A DNA stretch of 64,000 nt. Source: Clostridia bacterium. GTDB lineage: Bacteria > Bacillota > Clostridia > Christensenellales > Borkfalkiaceae. How positions within the stretch are numbered: the stretch's first letter is position 1; each line of letters starts with the position of its first letter. The notes beneath the pieces were generated by a model. It was not told the origin of the DNA and did not search any database. It worked only from the letters and a program-made list of their open reading frames with translations. The stretch lies in the NCBI GenBank assembly GCA_017626305.1, contig JAGAIW010000028.1:1-64000 (forward strand), read 5' to 3'. Shown here in pieces: positions 56,235 through 64,000 of the stretch. A program made the translations under genes and the position numbers.

Positions 56235-57512
56235 ATGAATCCATTTAAAGAAAAACCCACGTCTATTGAAAACGCCCTGCAAAACTGGCGGCAGTTATAT
56301 CCAAAGCCGTATGATAAACGGGAAGTAGATCCCTATACCAAAACGCGTATCATTTTAATGAACGGTACGGAATTTGAAGCCAACTGGTTCTCTCATCAGC
56401 TTGCCCGTCATACGGACAATAACGATTTGCGTCGCGATATCGCCTTGGCGCGTGAAGTGGAAAAACAACAGCAGCTGAAAATATCCTTGCTCAAACCCTG
56501 CAACGAAACGCCGTTAGAGCATACGATCGGCTATGAACAGCTCGCCGTCGACTTGACCGCCGAGCTTGCCAAACGCGAAAAGGATTGCAACGTGAAAAAG
56601 GCGTTGGATTTTGCGCTTTTGGAAGATTTTGACCACTTATACCGCTACGCTAACCTTTTGGAAATGGAACAGGGGGTATACGCCGAATGGTTAGTAGGTA
56701 GATACACGGAAATCATGCCGGGCAGACCGACCATTTCCCATCACCGTTACCCCATGGATAACGTGCGCTATGGCATTAACGCGAAAAAAGCGGATAAGCA
56801 AACGGTGCTGTCCACCATGATTATTACGGCGGCGGAACAGCAAACCATGAACTATTATATGAATATTACCAACTTTGCTTGTTCGGATATGGGGCGTAAG
56901 CTGTATCAAGAAATTGCGCTTGTGGAAGAAGAACACGTTACACAGTACGAATCGTTAATGGACGCCAACGCTACTTGGCTGGAAATGCTCTTGTGGCACG
57001 AATATTGCGAATGCTATCTCTACTGGTCGTGCTATATGACGGAAACCGACCGCCGTATCAAGAAGTTTTGGGAAGAGAACCTGTCGTTTGAAATTGCGCA
57101 TTTGCATAAAGCGGCAGAGCTTTTGAAGAAGTACGAAAAGAAAGAATGGCAGGAAGTTATCCCCGACGGCGAATTTCCCGAACCCATCTTTTTGCACGAA
57201 AATATCGACTACGTGCGCAATATTTTGGGCAGTACGGTGCAATTTACGTCCGTCAAGGAAGACTATCAAAAGATAAAAGATTTACCCGACGACGCGGACT
57301 TTTTCCGTTTCCAAGAAATTACAAATCCCACCACGCAAATCGTTCCGTCCCATTGTGTGATAGAAAATTATATTTGCCGCAAAGGGCAAGACTATCGCTA
57401 TCAAGTAGCCCCCGGCCCTGTGGAAGAATTGCAAAACAGACGGGAAGATAATACCAAGGTGGGCAGAAAGCCCAACGCGGCGCAATCCACCGACTTTACC
57501 TGTAATAAATGA
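56235..57512 (+). CDS. Ferritin-like di-iron-type protein of unknown function
   Basis: A 425-residue soluble protein, mostly helical. The motifs AAEQQTMNYYM, VEEEHVTQYE, WHEYCECYLYW and FEIAHLH give the E, ExxH, E, ExxH spacing of ferritin-like di-iron bundles. A SHHRYPMDN stretch lies before them. The C-terminal 100 residues are less regular. I chose the ATG at 56235, 8 bases after AAGGAG. I do not know the function; peroxide or oxygen reduction is a family-based guess. Confidence 0.65.
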   Translation: MNPFKEKPTSIENALQNWRQLYPKPYDKREVDPYTKTRIILMNGTEFEANWFSHQLARHTDNNDLRRDIALAREVEKQQQLKISLLKPCNETPLEHTIGYEQLAVDLTAELAKREKDCNVKKALDFALLEDFDHLYRYANLLEMEQGVYAEWLVGRYTEIMPGRPTISHHRYPMDNVRYGINAKKADKQTVLSTMIITAAEQQTMNYYMNITNFACSDMGRKLYQEIALVEEEHVTQYESLMDANATWLEMLLWHEYCECYLYWSCYMTETDRRIKKFWEENLSFEIAHLHKAAELLKKYEKKEWQEVIPDGEFPEPIFLHENIDYVRNILGSTVQFTSVKEDYQKIKDLPDDADFFRFQEITNPTTQIVPSHCVIENYICRKGQDYRYQVAPGPVEELQNRREDNTKVGRKPNAAQSTDFTCNK

Positions 57513-57519
57513 AAAATAT

Positions 57520-57547
57520 TCCGCCCGTAGAAACGGGCGGATTTTTC
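57520..57547 (+). terminator. Terminator of the ferritin-like gene
   Basis: TCCGCCCGT (57520-57528) pairs with ACGGGCGGA (57533-57541) around a four-base loop, followed by T5. Confidence 0.9.
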
Positions 57548-57606
57548 TATAAAAGACTTTCTTTTTTTATAAATTTGTGTTATACTAAATAATAAGGAGA
57601 AAAAAA

Positions 57607-58464
57607 ATGGTAGATTGCATGATTATCGGCAGCGGTATGGCAGGCATTTCCGCCGCGCTTACGCTACAAGCAAACGGAAAAAGTTTTATGATTTTGGGCA
57701 CGGACGCGCTCAGCGAAAAGATATCCAAAGCAGAAAAAATACACAACTATCCCGGTTTTTCGGACGTCAGCGGTCAAACGCTTTGCGACGCGTTGCGCGC
57801 GCAGCTTGCCGCGGCGAATATCACGATTACAAACGAACGCGCTATGGGCGTGTACCCTTTGTCCGACAAGTTTGGCGTAGCCACGCAGGAAGGCAATTAC
57901 TACGAAGGTAAAACCGTTTTGTTGGCTTGCGGCGTAGAAGGAGTGAAACAAATTGACGGCGAAACGGAGTTCGTCGGCAGCGGGGTGAGCTATTGCGCCA
58001 CCTGCGACGGATTTTTATATAAGGACAAAACGGTAGCCGTACTTTGTACGTCCAAACGCTTGGAACACGAAGTGGCGTTTTTGGCGGGCTTTGCAAAAAA
58101 GGTCTACCTTATCGCCATGTATAAGGACGTGGATATCGCTTTGGAAAACGTGGAAATTATCAAAAAAATGCCCAAGGCAATCGTCGGAGAAAAACGCGTG
58201 GAAAAGATACTCTTTACCGATAAAGAGCTTTCCGTCGACGGGGTGTTTATGCTGCGTGAAACGGTTTCGCCTGCCGTACTCGTGGGCGGCGTAGCCATGC
58301 AGGACGGGCACGTGGAAGTGTCGCGCGATATGCAAACCAACCTTGTCGGCTGTTACGCCGCAGGCGATTGTACGGGAAGACCCTATCAGTACGCCAAAGC
58401 GGTAGGGGAAGGCAACGTTGCGGCGCACGCCATTAGTCGTTATCTTTCGGGAATAAAGGAGTAA
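57607..58464 (+). CDS. Thioredoxin reductase-like flavoprotein without NADPH motifs
   Basis: A 285-residue flavoprotein. FAD is bound through GSGMAGISAA (8-17) and the C-terminal GCYAAGDCTG. The redox-active pair is Cys130/Cys133 (CATC). In NADPH-dependent TrxB the next segment carries GGGxSA and then HRRxxxR. Here the matching positions read VAVLCTSKRLEHE (143-155) and IAMYKDVDIA (169-178), so both NADPH motifs are missing. That is the sequence mark of ferredoxin-dependent or related flavin thioredoxin reductases of Clostridia and cyanobacteria. A TATACT -10 (57581-57586) lies upstream. Confidence 0.8.
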   Translation: MVDCMIIGSGMAGISAALTLQANGKSFMILGTDALSEKISKAEKIHNYPGFSDVSGQTLCDALRAQLAAANITITNERAMGVYPLSDKFGVATQEGNYYEGKTVLLACGVEGVKQIDGETEFVGSGVSYCATCDGFLYKDKTVAVLCTSKRLEHEVAFLAGFAKKVYLIAMYKDVDIALENVEIIKKMPKAIVGEKRVEKILFTDKELSVDGVFMLRETVSPAVLVGGVAMQDGHVEVSRDMQTNLVGCYAAGDCTGRPYQYAKAVGEGNVAAHAISRYLSGIKE

Positions 58465-58466
58465 GC

Positions 58467-59723
58467 ATGCCAAATCGAGAACGGGTGATTTTACATTCCG
58501 ATTTGAATAATTTTTTCGCGTCCGTAGAGATTGCGCTCTTTCCCGAATACGCGGGTAAACCGTTGATTGTTTGCGGCGATCCCAAACAGCGTCACGGTAT
58601 CGTGCTAGCCAAAAACGAAGAAGCGAAAAAGTTTGGTATCAAGACGGCGGAAACGGTGTATTCGGCTAAGAAAAAATGTCCGCATGTCCTTTGCGTGCCG
58701 TCCCATTTTTCCGAATATAAGCGTTACTCTCGCATGGTCAAGGAAATCTACGGCAGGTACACCGAAAAGATAGAAGAGTGCAGTATTGACGAGTGCGCCA
58801 TGGACGTCACCGAAAGCGTACAGCTCTTTGGCAACGGCGAACAAATCGCGCAGCGTATACGCGCGGAAATCAAAAAAGAGCTAGGTCTTACCGTTTCCGT
58901 CGGCGTCAGCTTTAATAAGGTGTTTGCTAAGCTTGCGTCTGAACTCAAAAAGCCCGACGCGGTAACGGTGATATCTAAGACGGATTTCCGCCGAAAAATA
59001 TACCCCTTGCCCGTTTCTAATCTTTGGCTTGTCGGCGGCGCAACGGAGCGTACTTTGCACGAGCTTGGTATTCATACGATAGGCGATTTGGCGGCGGCAG
59101 ACGAAGCCCTGCTCGTCCGTTTTTTAGGAAAACGGGGTAGGCAGGTACGAATGTACGCTCGCGGTGAAGACGACGAGCCCGTGAAATGGCAAAAGAAAAA
59201 GGAAGACTTAAAATCGATAGGCAATTCTACGACGCTTGCCAAAGACGTGACGGATAGGGAAGAGATTAAGCGTTGGCTGTACGCCCTTAGTGAAAGCGTC
59301 GCGGCAAGACTTCGCGAAGCGGACGTAGGTAGGGCAAGCACCGTACATATCGTCGTTAGAAACGAACGAATGGAAGATATGACGGTGCAAACCAAGGTTA
59401 CGCCCACCGCGCTTTGCGGCGATATCGCCCGTACGGCGTATGCGTTGTTTTGTCAGCATTATCCGCTTGGGGCGAAGGTGCGTATGCTTGGCGTTACCGT
59501 TTCGGGGTTTGATTATAACGTTCGACAACTCACGATTGCGCCTGCCGTGGACGGAGAAAGCTACGATAAAAAGGAGCGCGCGGAAAACGCCGTGGCAAAG
59601 CTACGGGAAAAGTACGGCTTTGCAAGTTTGCAACGGGGCGTGGTGTTCGGGGACGAAAAACTGGGTGGATTAGATATTAAAGCCATCAAAGAAGAAACGC
59701 CCGAGAAAGAAAAGAAAAAATAA
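58467..59723 (+). CDS. dinB: DNA polymerase IV (Y-family)
   Basis: A 418-residue lesion-bypass polymerase. Catalytic carboxylates are Asp12 (HSDLNNFF) and the SIDE motif (Asp108, Glu109). Palm, thumb and little-finger regions are all present. The RIMLG-like KVRMLGVTVSGF strand near the C-terminus is typical of DinB. The C-terminal end carries a charged Lys/Glu tail rather than a clear clamp-binding motif. It follows the flavoprotein gene by 2 bases and AAAGGAG precedes the ATG. Confidence 0.92.
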   Translation: MPNRERVILHSDLNNFFASVEIALFPEYAGKPLIVCGDPKQRHGIVLAKNEEAKKFGIKTAETVYSAKKKCPHVLCVPSHFSEYKRYSRMVKEIYGRYTEKIEECSIDECAMDVTESVQLFGNGEQIAQRIRAEIKKELGLTVSVGVSFNKVFAKLASELKKPDAVTVISKTDFRRKIYPLPVSNLWLVGGATERTLHELGIHTIGDLAAADEALLVRFLGKRGRQVRMYARGEDDEPVKWQKKKEDLKSIGNSTTLAKDVTDREEIKRWLYALSESVAARLREADVGRASTVHIVVRNERMEDMTVQTKVTPTALCGDIARTAYALFCQHYPLGAKVRMLGVTVSGFDYNVRQLTIAPAVDGESYDKKERAENAVAKLREKYGFASLQRGVVFGDEKLGGLDIKAIKEETPEKEKKK

Positions 59724-59734
59724 AGTATAAAAAA

Positions 59735-59832
59735 ACGCCTTGTTGCCGATACTGTTTTTATCGGCGGAAAGGACGCTTTTTCGCTTATATATAAATGGAC
59801 CGTCCAAGCCGAAAAAGCTTTGACGGTCTTTT
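59735..59832 (+). terminator. Two successive hairpins after dinB
   Basis: GCCGATA/TATCGGC (59745-59751 with 59759-59765) is followed by a T-rich stretch after GGACGC. A second stem GACCGTC/GACGGTC (59798-59804 with 59822-59828) with inner AAGC/GCTT pairing is followed by TTTT. They probably form a double terminator. Confidence 0.6.
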
Positions 59833-59833
59833 G

Positions 59834-60112
59834 ATAGCCATTACGGAATGAGTTAAACCTGATTTTGAGCGCCGAATTTTGTGTTCTGCTTCGTCGAAAG
59901 CCTTGTTAAACCATTTAGGTTTAGCTGCGTCTTTCTCCTTGCATAACTGTAAATTCGGTTGCTGAAAATTGCTCTGCACCCAAAACAAAGTATTTTTGAA
60001 TGATTTGAGGCGCAGAGAAAGCAACAATACTGTATGTATTGTAATGACGATAAGCCTTAAAGGGGCAAAAAGACTTGTTTTGGGCAGGTTCAATTCGCTC
60101 CGTAATGGCTAT
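59834..60112. repeat. 279-bp unit bounded by 28-bp inverted repeats
   Basis: The stretch 59834-59861 (ATAGCCATTACGGA...) and 60085-60112 are inverted copies matching at 24 of 28 positions. The inside has no recognisable gene; one minus-strand frame with a TTG start (59785-60093) spans most of it but is not convincing. The right repeat abuts the T-run of the SRP RNA terminator. It may be a miniature mobile element or a duplicated intergenic motif. Confidence 0.55.
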
Positions 60113-60120
60113 AAAAAAAA

Positions 60121-60387
60121 CTGCGCGAGCCTTTTTTGCCGAAACGCACCGAAGCGTAAACGCCGCAGGTTACTCCTGCAAAGCTACCTTATGGCACACG
60201 CAAACAATCCGCTTAGTGCTGCTACGTTCCCGTCCTGACACGGTTCACGGCATTGCGTTGCATAAGACCTTGCTATCAACGTTCCTTACGGCGCGCGGCC
60301 TTCCATACGTCTCGTCGAGAAAGGCGGTCGGCTCTGATATAGCGGATTTCAGATACAGGGTGCCGCTAACTCCCCACCCACGCGCAG
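60121..60387 (-). ncRNA. ffs: Signal recognition particle RNA, long Bacillus/Clostridium type
   Basis: The minus strand carries the conserved domain IV tip (GTCAGGACGGGAACG, then AGCAGCA) and, toward its 5' end, the Alu-domain stretch GGGGAGTTAGCGGCACCCTGTA. The ends CTGCGCG and CGCGCAG pair, giving a molecule of about 267 nt, followed by a run of eight T on the minus strand (60113-60120). This is the Ffh-binding RNA needed for membrane protein targeting. Confidence 0.95.
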
Positions 60388-60394
60388 CTTTTAT

Positions 60395-60423
60395 ATTATA
60401 CAACATTTATTTTTGAAAAGCAA
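60395..60423 (-). promoter_or_regulatory. Promoter of the SRP RNA gene
   Basis: On the minus strand, TTGCTT (60418-60423), 17 bp, TATAAT (60395-60400). The predicted start near 60388 matches the 5' end of the RNA deduced from pairing. Confidence 0.8.
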
Positions 60424-60526
60424 CCGTTTTTACCTGTTTTTTAGGGGGATTATCGTTATAAGGAATAAAAGAAACCGTTCTTTTTTCCAAAAAAAGCCAA
60501 AATTCTTATTCATTAAGGCAAATGCA

Positions 60527-60555
60527 TTGACAAAAAATACGTAAAGGTTTATAAT
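60527..60555 (+). promoter_or_regulatory. Consensus promoter of the Mrp gene
   Basis: TTGACA (60527-60532), 17 bp, TATAAT (60550-60555), about 30 bases before the start codon. Confidence 0.85.
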
Positions 60556-60585
60556 ATTCTTTGAATTTTAAAGGAGTAAATGAAT

Positions 60586-61431
60586 ATGTCAGAAAATTGC
60601 ACGCACGATTGTTCAAGCTGTTCAGCGAATTGCGATTCGCGCAAAAAAGAAAGTTTTTTAAAACAGCCGCATAAAAATTCGTCTATCAAAAAAGTAATTG
60701 CCGTCGTCAGCGGTAAGGGCGGCGTGGGAAAATCGCTTACCACGTCTTTGCTTGCAAGCCTTGCGCGTAAGCAAGGAATGTCCGTAGGGATTATGGACGC
60801 CGATATCACGGGTCCGTCCATTCCCCATATGTTCGGCGTTAACGATAGAGCAACGGGCAGCGAAGAAGGGATTGACACGGTGCTTTCGCCTTCGGGAATG
60901 CAGCTCATGTCCATGAATTTGCTGTTAGATGAAAATACTACGCCCGTGGTTTGGCGCGGTATGGTCATTTCGGGGACGGTCTTGCAGTTTTGGACGGACG
61001 TGATTTGGAAGGATTTAGACCTGCTGTTTATCGATATGCCCCCGGGAACGGGCGACGTACCCCTTACCGTATTCCAAAGTATTCCTATTGCCGGTATCGT
61101 TATCGTAACGACGCCGCAGGATTTGGTGAAAATGGTCGTGGAAAAAGCGGTAAATATGGCGAATATGATGCATATCCCCGTGCTGGGGCTTGTAGAAAAT
61201 ATGAGCTATTTAACCTGCCCCGATTGCGGTAAAAAGATAGAAGTATTCGGTCATAGCAAAGCGCGCGCTATTGCGGAAGAATACGGTATTCCCGTCACCG
61301 CGCGTATGCCGCTGGACGCGAATATCTCCACGCTTGCCGATGCAGGGCGTATTGAAGATTACGACGGCAGCGCGTTAGCGGAAATTTTGGATATCATCAA
61401 TAAGACGGAAAACCGTAAATTAGAAGACTAA
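60586..61431 (+). CDS. Mrp/NBP35 family ATP-binding Fe-S carrier
   Basis: A 281-residue P-loop ATPase that carries and delivers [4Fe-4S] clusters. The deviant Walker A is GKGGVGKS (about 43-50), the DMPPGTGD motif follows, and CPDC near residue 216 is the bridging cluster site. An N-terminal cluster of four Cys (in the first 16 residues) is an NBP35-style addition. Met at 60586 gives 9-base spacing to AAGGAG; ATG 60580 is also in frame. Its stop codon overlaps the next start. Confidence 0.9.
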   Translation: MSENCTHDCSSCSANCDSRKKESFLKQPHKNSSIKKVIAVVSGKGGVGKSLTTSLLASLARKQGMSVGIMDADITGPSIPHMFGVNDRATGSEEGIDTVLSPSGMQLMSMNLLLDENTTPVVWRGMVISGTVLQFWTDVIWKDLDLLFIDMPPGTGDVPLTVFQSIPIAGIVIVTTPQDLVKMVVEKAVNMANMMHIPVLGLVENMSYLTCPDCGKKIEVFGHSKARAIAEEYGIPVTARMPLDANISTLADAGRIEDYDGSALAEILDIINKTENRKLED

Positions 61432-62441
61432 TGGGCTTTGCGGCGGAAAAGGAAAAAACGGAAAAACGGGTACGCAAGTATAAGCTTGTGGCGCTTATCG
61501 TTGGCGTGTGTATGTTGGCGGCAATCGCGGTGCTCGGGCTGTTTGTGCAGCCGTTTGGGTGGAAATATTACGTCATGCTACCCAGCGTAGCCAAACGCGG
61601 CGCGGGAGAACTGCGCATACATTACGTTTCCGTGGGACAGGGCGACGCCACGCTCGTAGAGTTGCCTGACGGTAAGGTGATGCTTATCGACGGCGGCGAC
61701 GGTACGGAAGACGCAAACTTGGCGTTGCTCCGTTACATAAACGCGCTCCAAATAGAAACGATTGACTATTTAGTGGCAACGCACGCCGACGCAGACCATT
61801 GTGGGGGCTTGGCGGAAGTGCTTGCCTGTAAACAGGTCAAACGGGCATTTTTGCCCTCGGTGGCCTTGGACGGTAAAGAAGATACCGCCGATTATAAAGC
61901 GTATAAGGCGTTTTACGCCGCCTTGCAACGCGAAGGCTGTCCAAAAGAATTTTCCCGTAGGGAAATCACGTTGACAAGCGCAAACGCACGCTTTCCGTAT
62001 ACCCTTGCCTTTCTCTATCCGCACACGGCTGAGCCTGATACCGACCGTTCGTCCAACGACGATTCCTGTGTGATTTGGTTGGATTATCACGGCACGAGCG
62101 CCTTATTTACAGGCGATATCAGCGCAAACGTAGAAACGGCGATTATTCAAGAATACCAAAACGGGCTAGGTAAAAAGGATATTGATATCACGGATACGGA
62201 AATTCTCAAAGTATCTCACCACGGCTCGGAAAACGCAACGGGCGAAACTTTCGTGAAGTATCTTGGCGTGGAAACGGCGGTAATCTCTTGCGGAAAGCAT
62301 AACGCTTATAATCACCCGTCGCTGACCGTTTTGCAAACGCTGCTTACCTGTAACGTACAAACGTACCGTACGGATATTCACGGCACGGTTATGCTTACGT
62401 TAAAGCAGGACGGCACGTATTCCACAAAAACGTTTGCTTAA
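61431..62441 (+). CDS. ComEC-like MBL-fold protein with one membrane helix
   Basis: A 336-residue protein with a short charged N-terminus, one hydrophobic helix (about 18-41) and a metallo-beta-lactamase domain outside the membrane. The motif HADADH (His118, Asp120, Asp122, His123) and the final SHHGSENAT and CGKHNAYNHPS stretches match the ComEC/Rec2 nuclease domain. Without the ComEC channel part it is one of the stand-alone homologues, whose role is unsettled. It overlaps the Mrp stop codon by one base. Confidence 0.85.
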   Translation: MGFAAEKEKTEKRVRKYKLVALIVGVCMLAAIAVLGLFVQPFGWKYYVMLPSVAKRGAGELRIHYVSVGQGDATLVELPDGKVMLIDGGDGTEDANLALLRYINALQIETIDYLVATHADADHCGGLAEVLACKQVKRAFLPSVALDGKEDTADYKAYKAFYAALQREGCPKEFSRREITLTSANARFPYTLAFLYPHTAEPDTDRSSNDDSCVIWLDYHGTSALFTGDISANVETAIIQEYQNGLGKKDIDITDTEILKVSHHGSENATGETFVKYLGVETAVISCGKHNAYNHPSLTVLQTLLTCNVQTYRTDIHGTVMLTLKQDGTYSTKTFA

Positions 62442-62482
62442 ACTACTTAACCAAACTTACACATTATTTCACCGTATTTTCA

Positions 62483-62511
62483 TTGTATTTAATAAAATTA
62501 TTTGGTATAAT
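62483..62511 (+). promoter_or_regulatory. Promoter of the ECF ATPase gene
   Basis: TTGTAT (62483-62488), 17 bp, TATAAT (62506-62511), about 20 bases before the ATG at 62532. No clear ribosome site is seen. Confidence 0.65.
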
Positions 62512-62531
62512 ATACGTAACAGAGTGTTGAA

Positions 62532-64000
62532 ATGACGGCTATTGCATTTGAAAAAGTACATTTTTCCTATACGGAAACGAATGACGGCGCAGACAAATTG
62601 TTTGCGTCCGATACGTCGTTTGCGCTCGACGGCGTCGATTTGTCTATCGAAGAAGGGGAGTTCGTCGCCGTGCTTGGACATAACGGCAGCGGTAAATCCA
62701 CCCTTGCCCGTTTAAGTAACGGCTTGCTTACGCCGGATAGCGGTAAAATCACCGTTTTGGGTATGGACGCTACGGACGAAAAAAACCTGTTTAATATCCG
62801 TAAAAGCGTGGGTATCGTTTTTCAAAACCCCGACAATCAAACGGTGGCGTCTATCGTCGAAGACGACGTAGCGTTTGGACCGGAAAACGTCGGCTTGCCC
62901 CGTGAAGAAATCGGCAAACGTATCGATTTTGCCTTAAACGCGGTGGGTATGGAGCAATATCGCCATTCGACGACGACCCGACTTTCGGGCGGTCAAAAAC
63001 AGCGTGTTGCTATCGCGGGCGTGTTGGCTTTGAAACCCAAAATTATGATTTTGGACGAATCCACCGCCATGCTCGACCCGCGCGGAAGAAAGGAAGTTAT
63101 CGACGTCGTTACCCGTTTGAATAAAGAAGAAAACATCACCGTTTTACTCATCACGCATTTTCCCGAAGAAGCGCTTATTGCCGATAGGGCAATCGTTATG
63201 GATCACGGAAAAATCGTCATGCAGGGCAAACCGCAGGACGTATTACAAGACGAAAGAGCTTTGCGTAAATGCTCGCTTGCGCTACCCCGTTCCGTCCGTA
63301 TTTGCCGTGAGCTGCAAGCAGGTGGCTTGCAAATAGAAGATGGGTTTTACGAAGAAGATTTGGCGGAAAATATCCTTGCGCTGTTGCAAGAAAAGCGCGC
63401 GGATATCGCCGCGGAAACGGAAACTGCCGCAAGCAACCCTACGTCCAAAGACGGCGTTGGGGAGATTGTTTGTCAAAATCTTTCATATACCTACAATCCG
63501 TCGTCGCCGTTTGAAACGCACGCTCTTGACGGAGTGGATTTGCACGTGTATAGCGGTGACTTTTTTGGTATTTTGGGACACACGGGCAGCGGAAAATCTA
63601 CCTTTGTGCAGCACCTTAACGCGCTTTTAAAATTGCCGACGGCGGAAAAAAAATATAAGCCCAAAAAAGGGAAACCTATACCGCAAACGACGCTCACCGT
63701 CAACGGGTACGATCTTACGGATAAAAACACCGATTTTAGGCAGCTTAGAAAGAAAGTGGGTATGGTTTTTCAATACCCCGAATATCAGTTGTTTGCCGAA
63801 ACCGTCTTTCAAGACGTGGCTTTTGGGTTGCGGAATTTTGTAAAAGAGCTGCAAGAAGACGAAATCACGGCGGCGGTGAAAGACGCGTTGGAAACGGTAG
63901 GGCTGTGCTATGAAGAAGTCAAAGACAAATCTCCGTTTGATTTGTCGGGCGGACAAAGACGGCGCGTCGCTATCGCAGGCGTTATCGTCACGAAACCCGA
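62532..64000 (+). CDS. Fused EcfA1-EcfA2-type energy-coupling factor ATPase (partial, runs off the right edge)
   Basis: From the ATG at 62532 the frame stays open to the end of the window (489 codons). Two complete ABC modules lie in series. The first has GHNGSGKS, VFQNPDNQ, LSGGQKQR and LDES. The second has GHTGSGKS, VFQYPEYQ and LSGGQRRR before the edge. Both Q-loop patterns (QNPDNQ, QYPEYQ) are typical of EcfA1 and EcfA2. Normally these are two adjacent genes; here a Glu/Ala-rich linker of about 40 residues joins them. EcfA powers uptake of vitamins or metals with EcfT, expected just to the right. Confidence 0.88.
   Translation, partial: MTAIAFEKVHFSYTETNDGADKLFASDTSFALDGVDLSIEEGEFVAVLGHNGSGKSTLARLSNGLLTPDSGKITVLGMDATDEKNLFNIRKSVGIVFQNPDNQTVASIVEDDVAFGPENVGLPREEIGKRIDFALNAVGMEQYRHSTTTRLSGGQKQRVAIAGVLALKPKIMILDESTAMLDPRGRKEVIDVVTRLNKEENITVLLITHFPEEALIADRAIVMDHGKIVMQGKPQDVLQDERALRKCSLALPRSVRICRELQAGGLQIEDGFYEEDLAENILALLQEKRADIAAETETAASNPTSKDGVGEIVCQNLSYTYNPSSPFETHALDGVDLHVYSGDFFGILGHTGSGKSTFVQHLNALLKLPTAEKKYKPKKGKPIPQTTLTVNGYDLTDKNTDFRQLRKKVGMVFQYPEYQLFAETVFQDVAFGLRNFVKELQEDEITAAVKDALETVGLCYEEVKDKSPFDLSGGQRRRVAIAGVIVTKP

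Noticed and set aside
59785-60093. Minus-strand frame of 102 codons over the inverted-repeat unit
   Set aside because: It needs a TTG start inside the right inverted repeat, has low-complexity composition and runs into a terminator stem. I treat the region as a repeat unit instead.

Overview
The window reads as a chromosomal segment of an anaerobic Firmicute, most likely an uncultured gut-type Clostridium relative. The evidence is a Bacillus/Clostridium-type long SRP RNA with an Alu domain (60121-60387, minus strand), A+T-rich sigma-A-like promoters of the TTGACA-17-TATAAT form, many Gram-positive lipoproteins, an ECF-type ATPase, and a CUT1 sugar ABC transporter without its own ATPase. No tRNA, rRNA, CRISPR array, transposase or phage gene was seen.

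Region 1 (about 0.2-18.6 kb) is a long collinear operon facing a divergent AraC-type regulator (202-1065). It encodes NagA- and NagB-like amino-sugar enzymes, a xylose-isomerase-like TIM barrel, three Gfo/Idh/MocA proteins, a GlcD-type FAD oxidoreductase, a 2x[4Fe-4S] protein, an IolB-like isomerase, an FGGY kinase, an EtfB-EtfA fusion, a class II aldolase, a PfkB kinase, two NodB-type deacetylases without signal peptides, a GH28-like beta-helix protein and an MBL-fold hydrolase. The combination suggests oxidative cytoplasmic breakdown of a modified or amino-sugar glycoside, with an Etf-linked (possibly bifurcating or confurcating) oxidation step. This is the most unusual system in the window.

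Region 2 (18.7-48.7 kb) is a Gram-positive glycan-utilisation locus, all on the plus strand. It holds a GH2 beta-galactosidase, an AraC regulator, two CUT1 permeases, a solute-binding lipoprotein, a DUF4091 lipoprotein, further lipoproteins, a degenerate calcineurin-fold lipoprotein, a circularly permuted GH3, large surface proteins built from InlB B-repeats, BIG2 domains and two recurring modules I cannot name, a GH36 alpha-galactosidase, a beta-helix surface protein, an HpaI-type aldolase, a D-2-hydroxyacid dehydrogenase and an aldo/keto reductase. It ends in the 3' remnant of another surface-protein gene. A 49-codon gene lies between two of the surface-protein genes.

Region 3 (48.8-53.1 kb) is an L-rhamnose locus: a DeoR-type regulator divergent from rhaB-rhaA-rhaD, with legible divergent promoters and candidate operator half-sites.

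Region 4 (53.2-64 kb) is more housekeeping in character. It contains two small lipoproteins, a PH-domain membrane protein divergent from a MATE exporter (both with promoters so close to the start codon that the mRNAs would be almost leaderless), a ferritin-like protein, a thioredoxin-reductase-like flavoprotein that lacks the NADPH-binding motifs, DNA polymerase IV, the SRP RNA with an adjacent inverted-repeat unit, an Mrp-type ATPase, a ComEC-like MBL protein, and a fused EcfA-EcfA ATPase that runs off the right edge.
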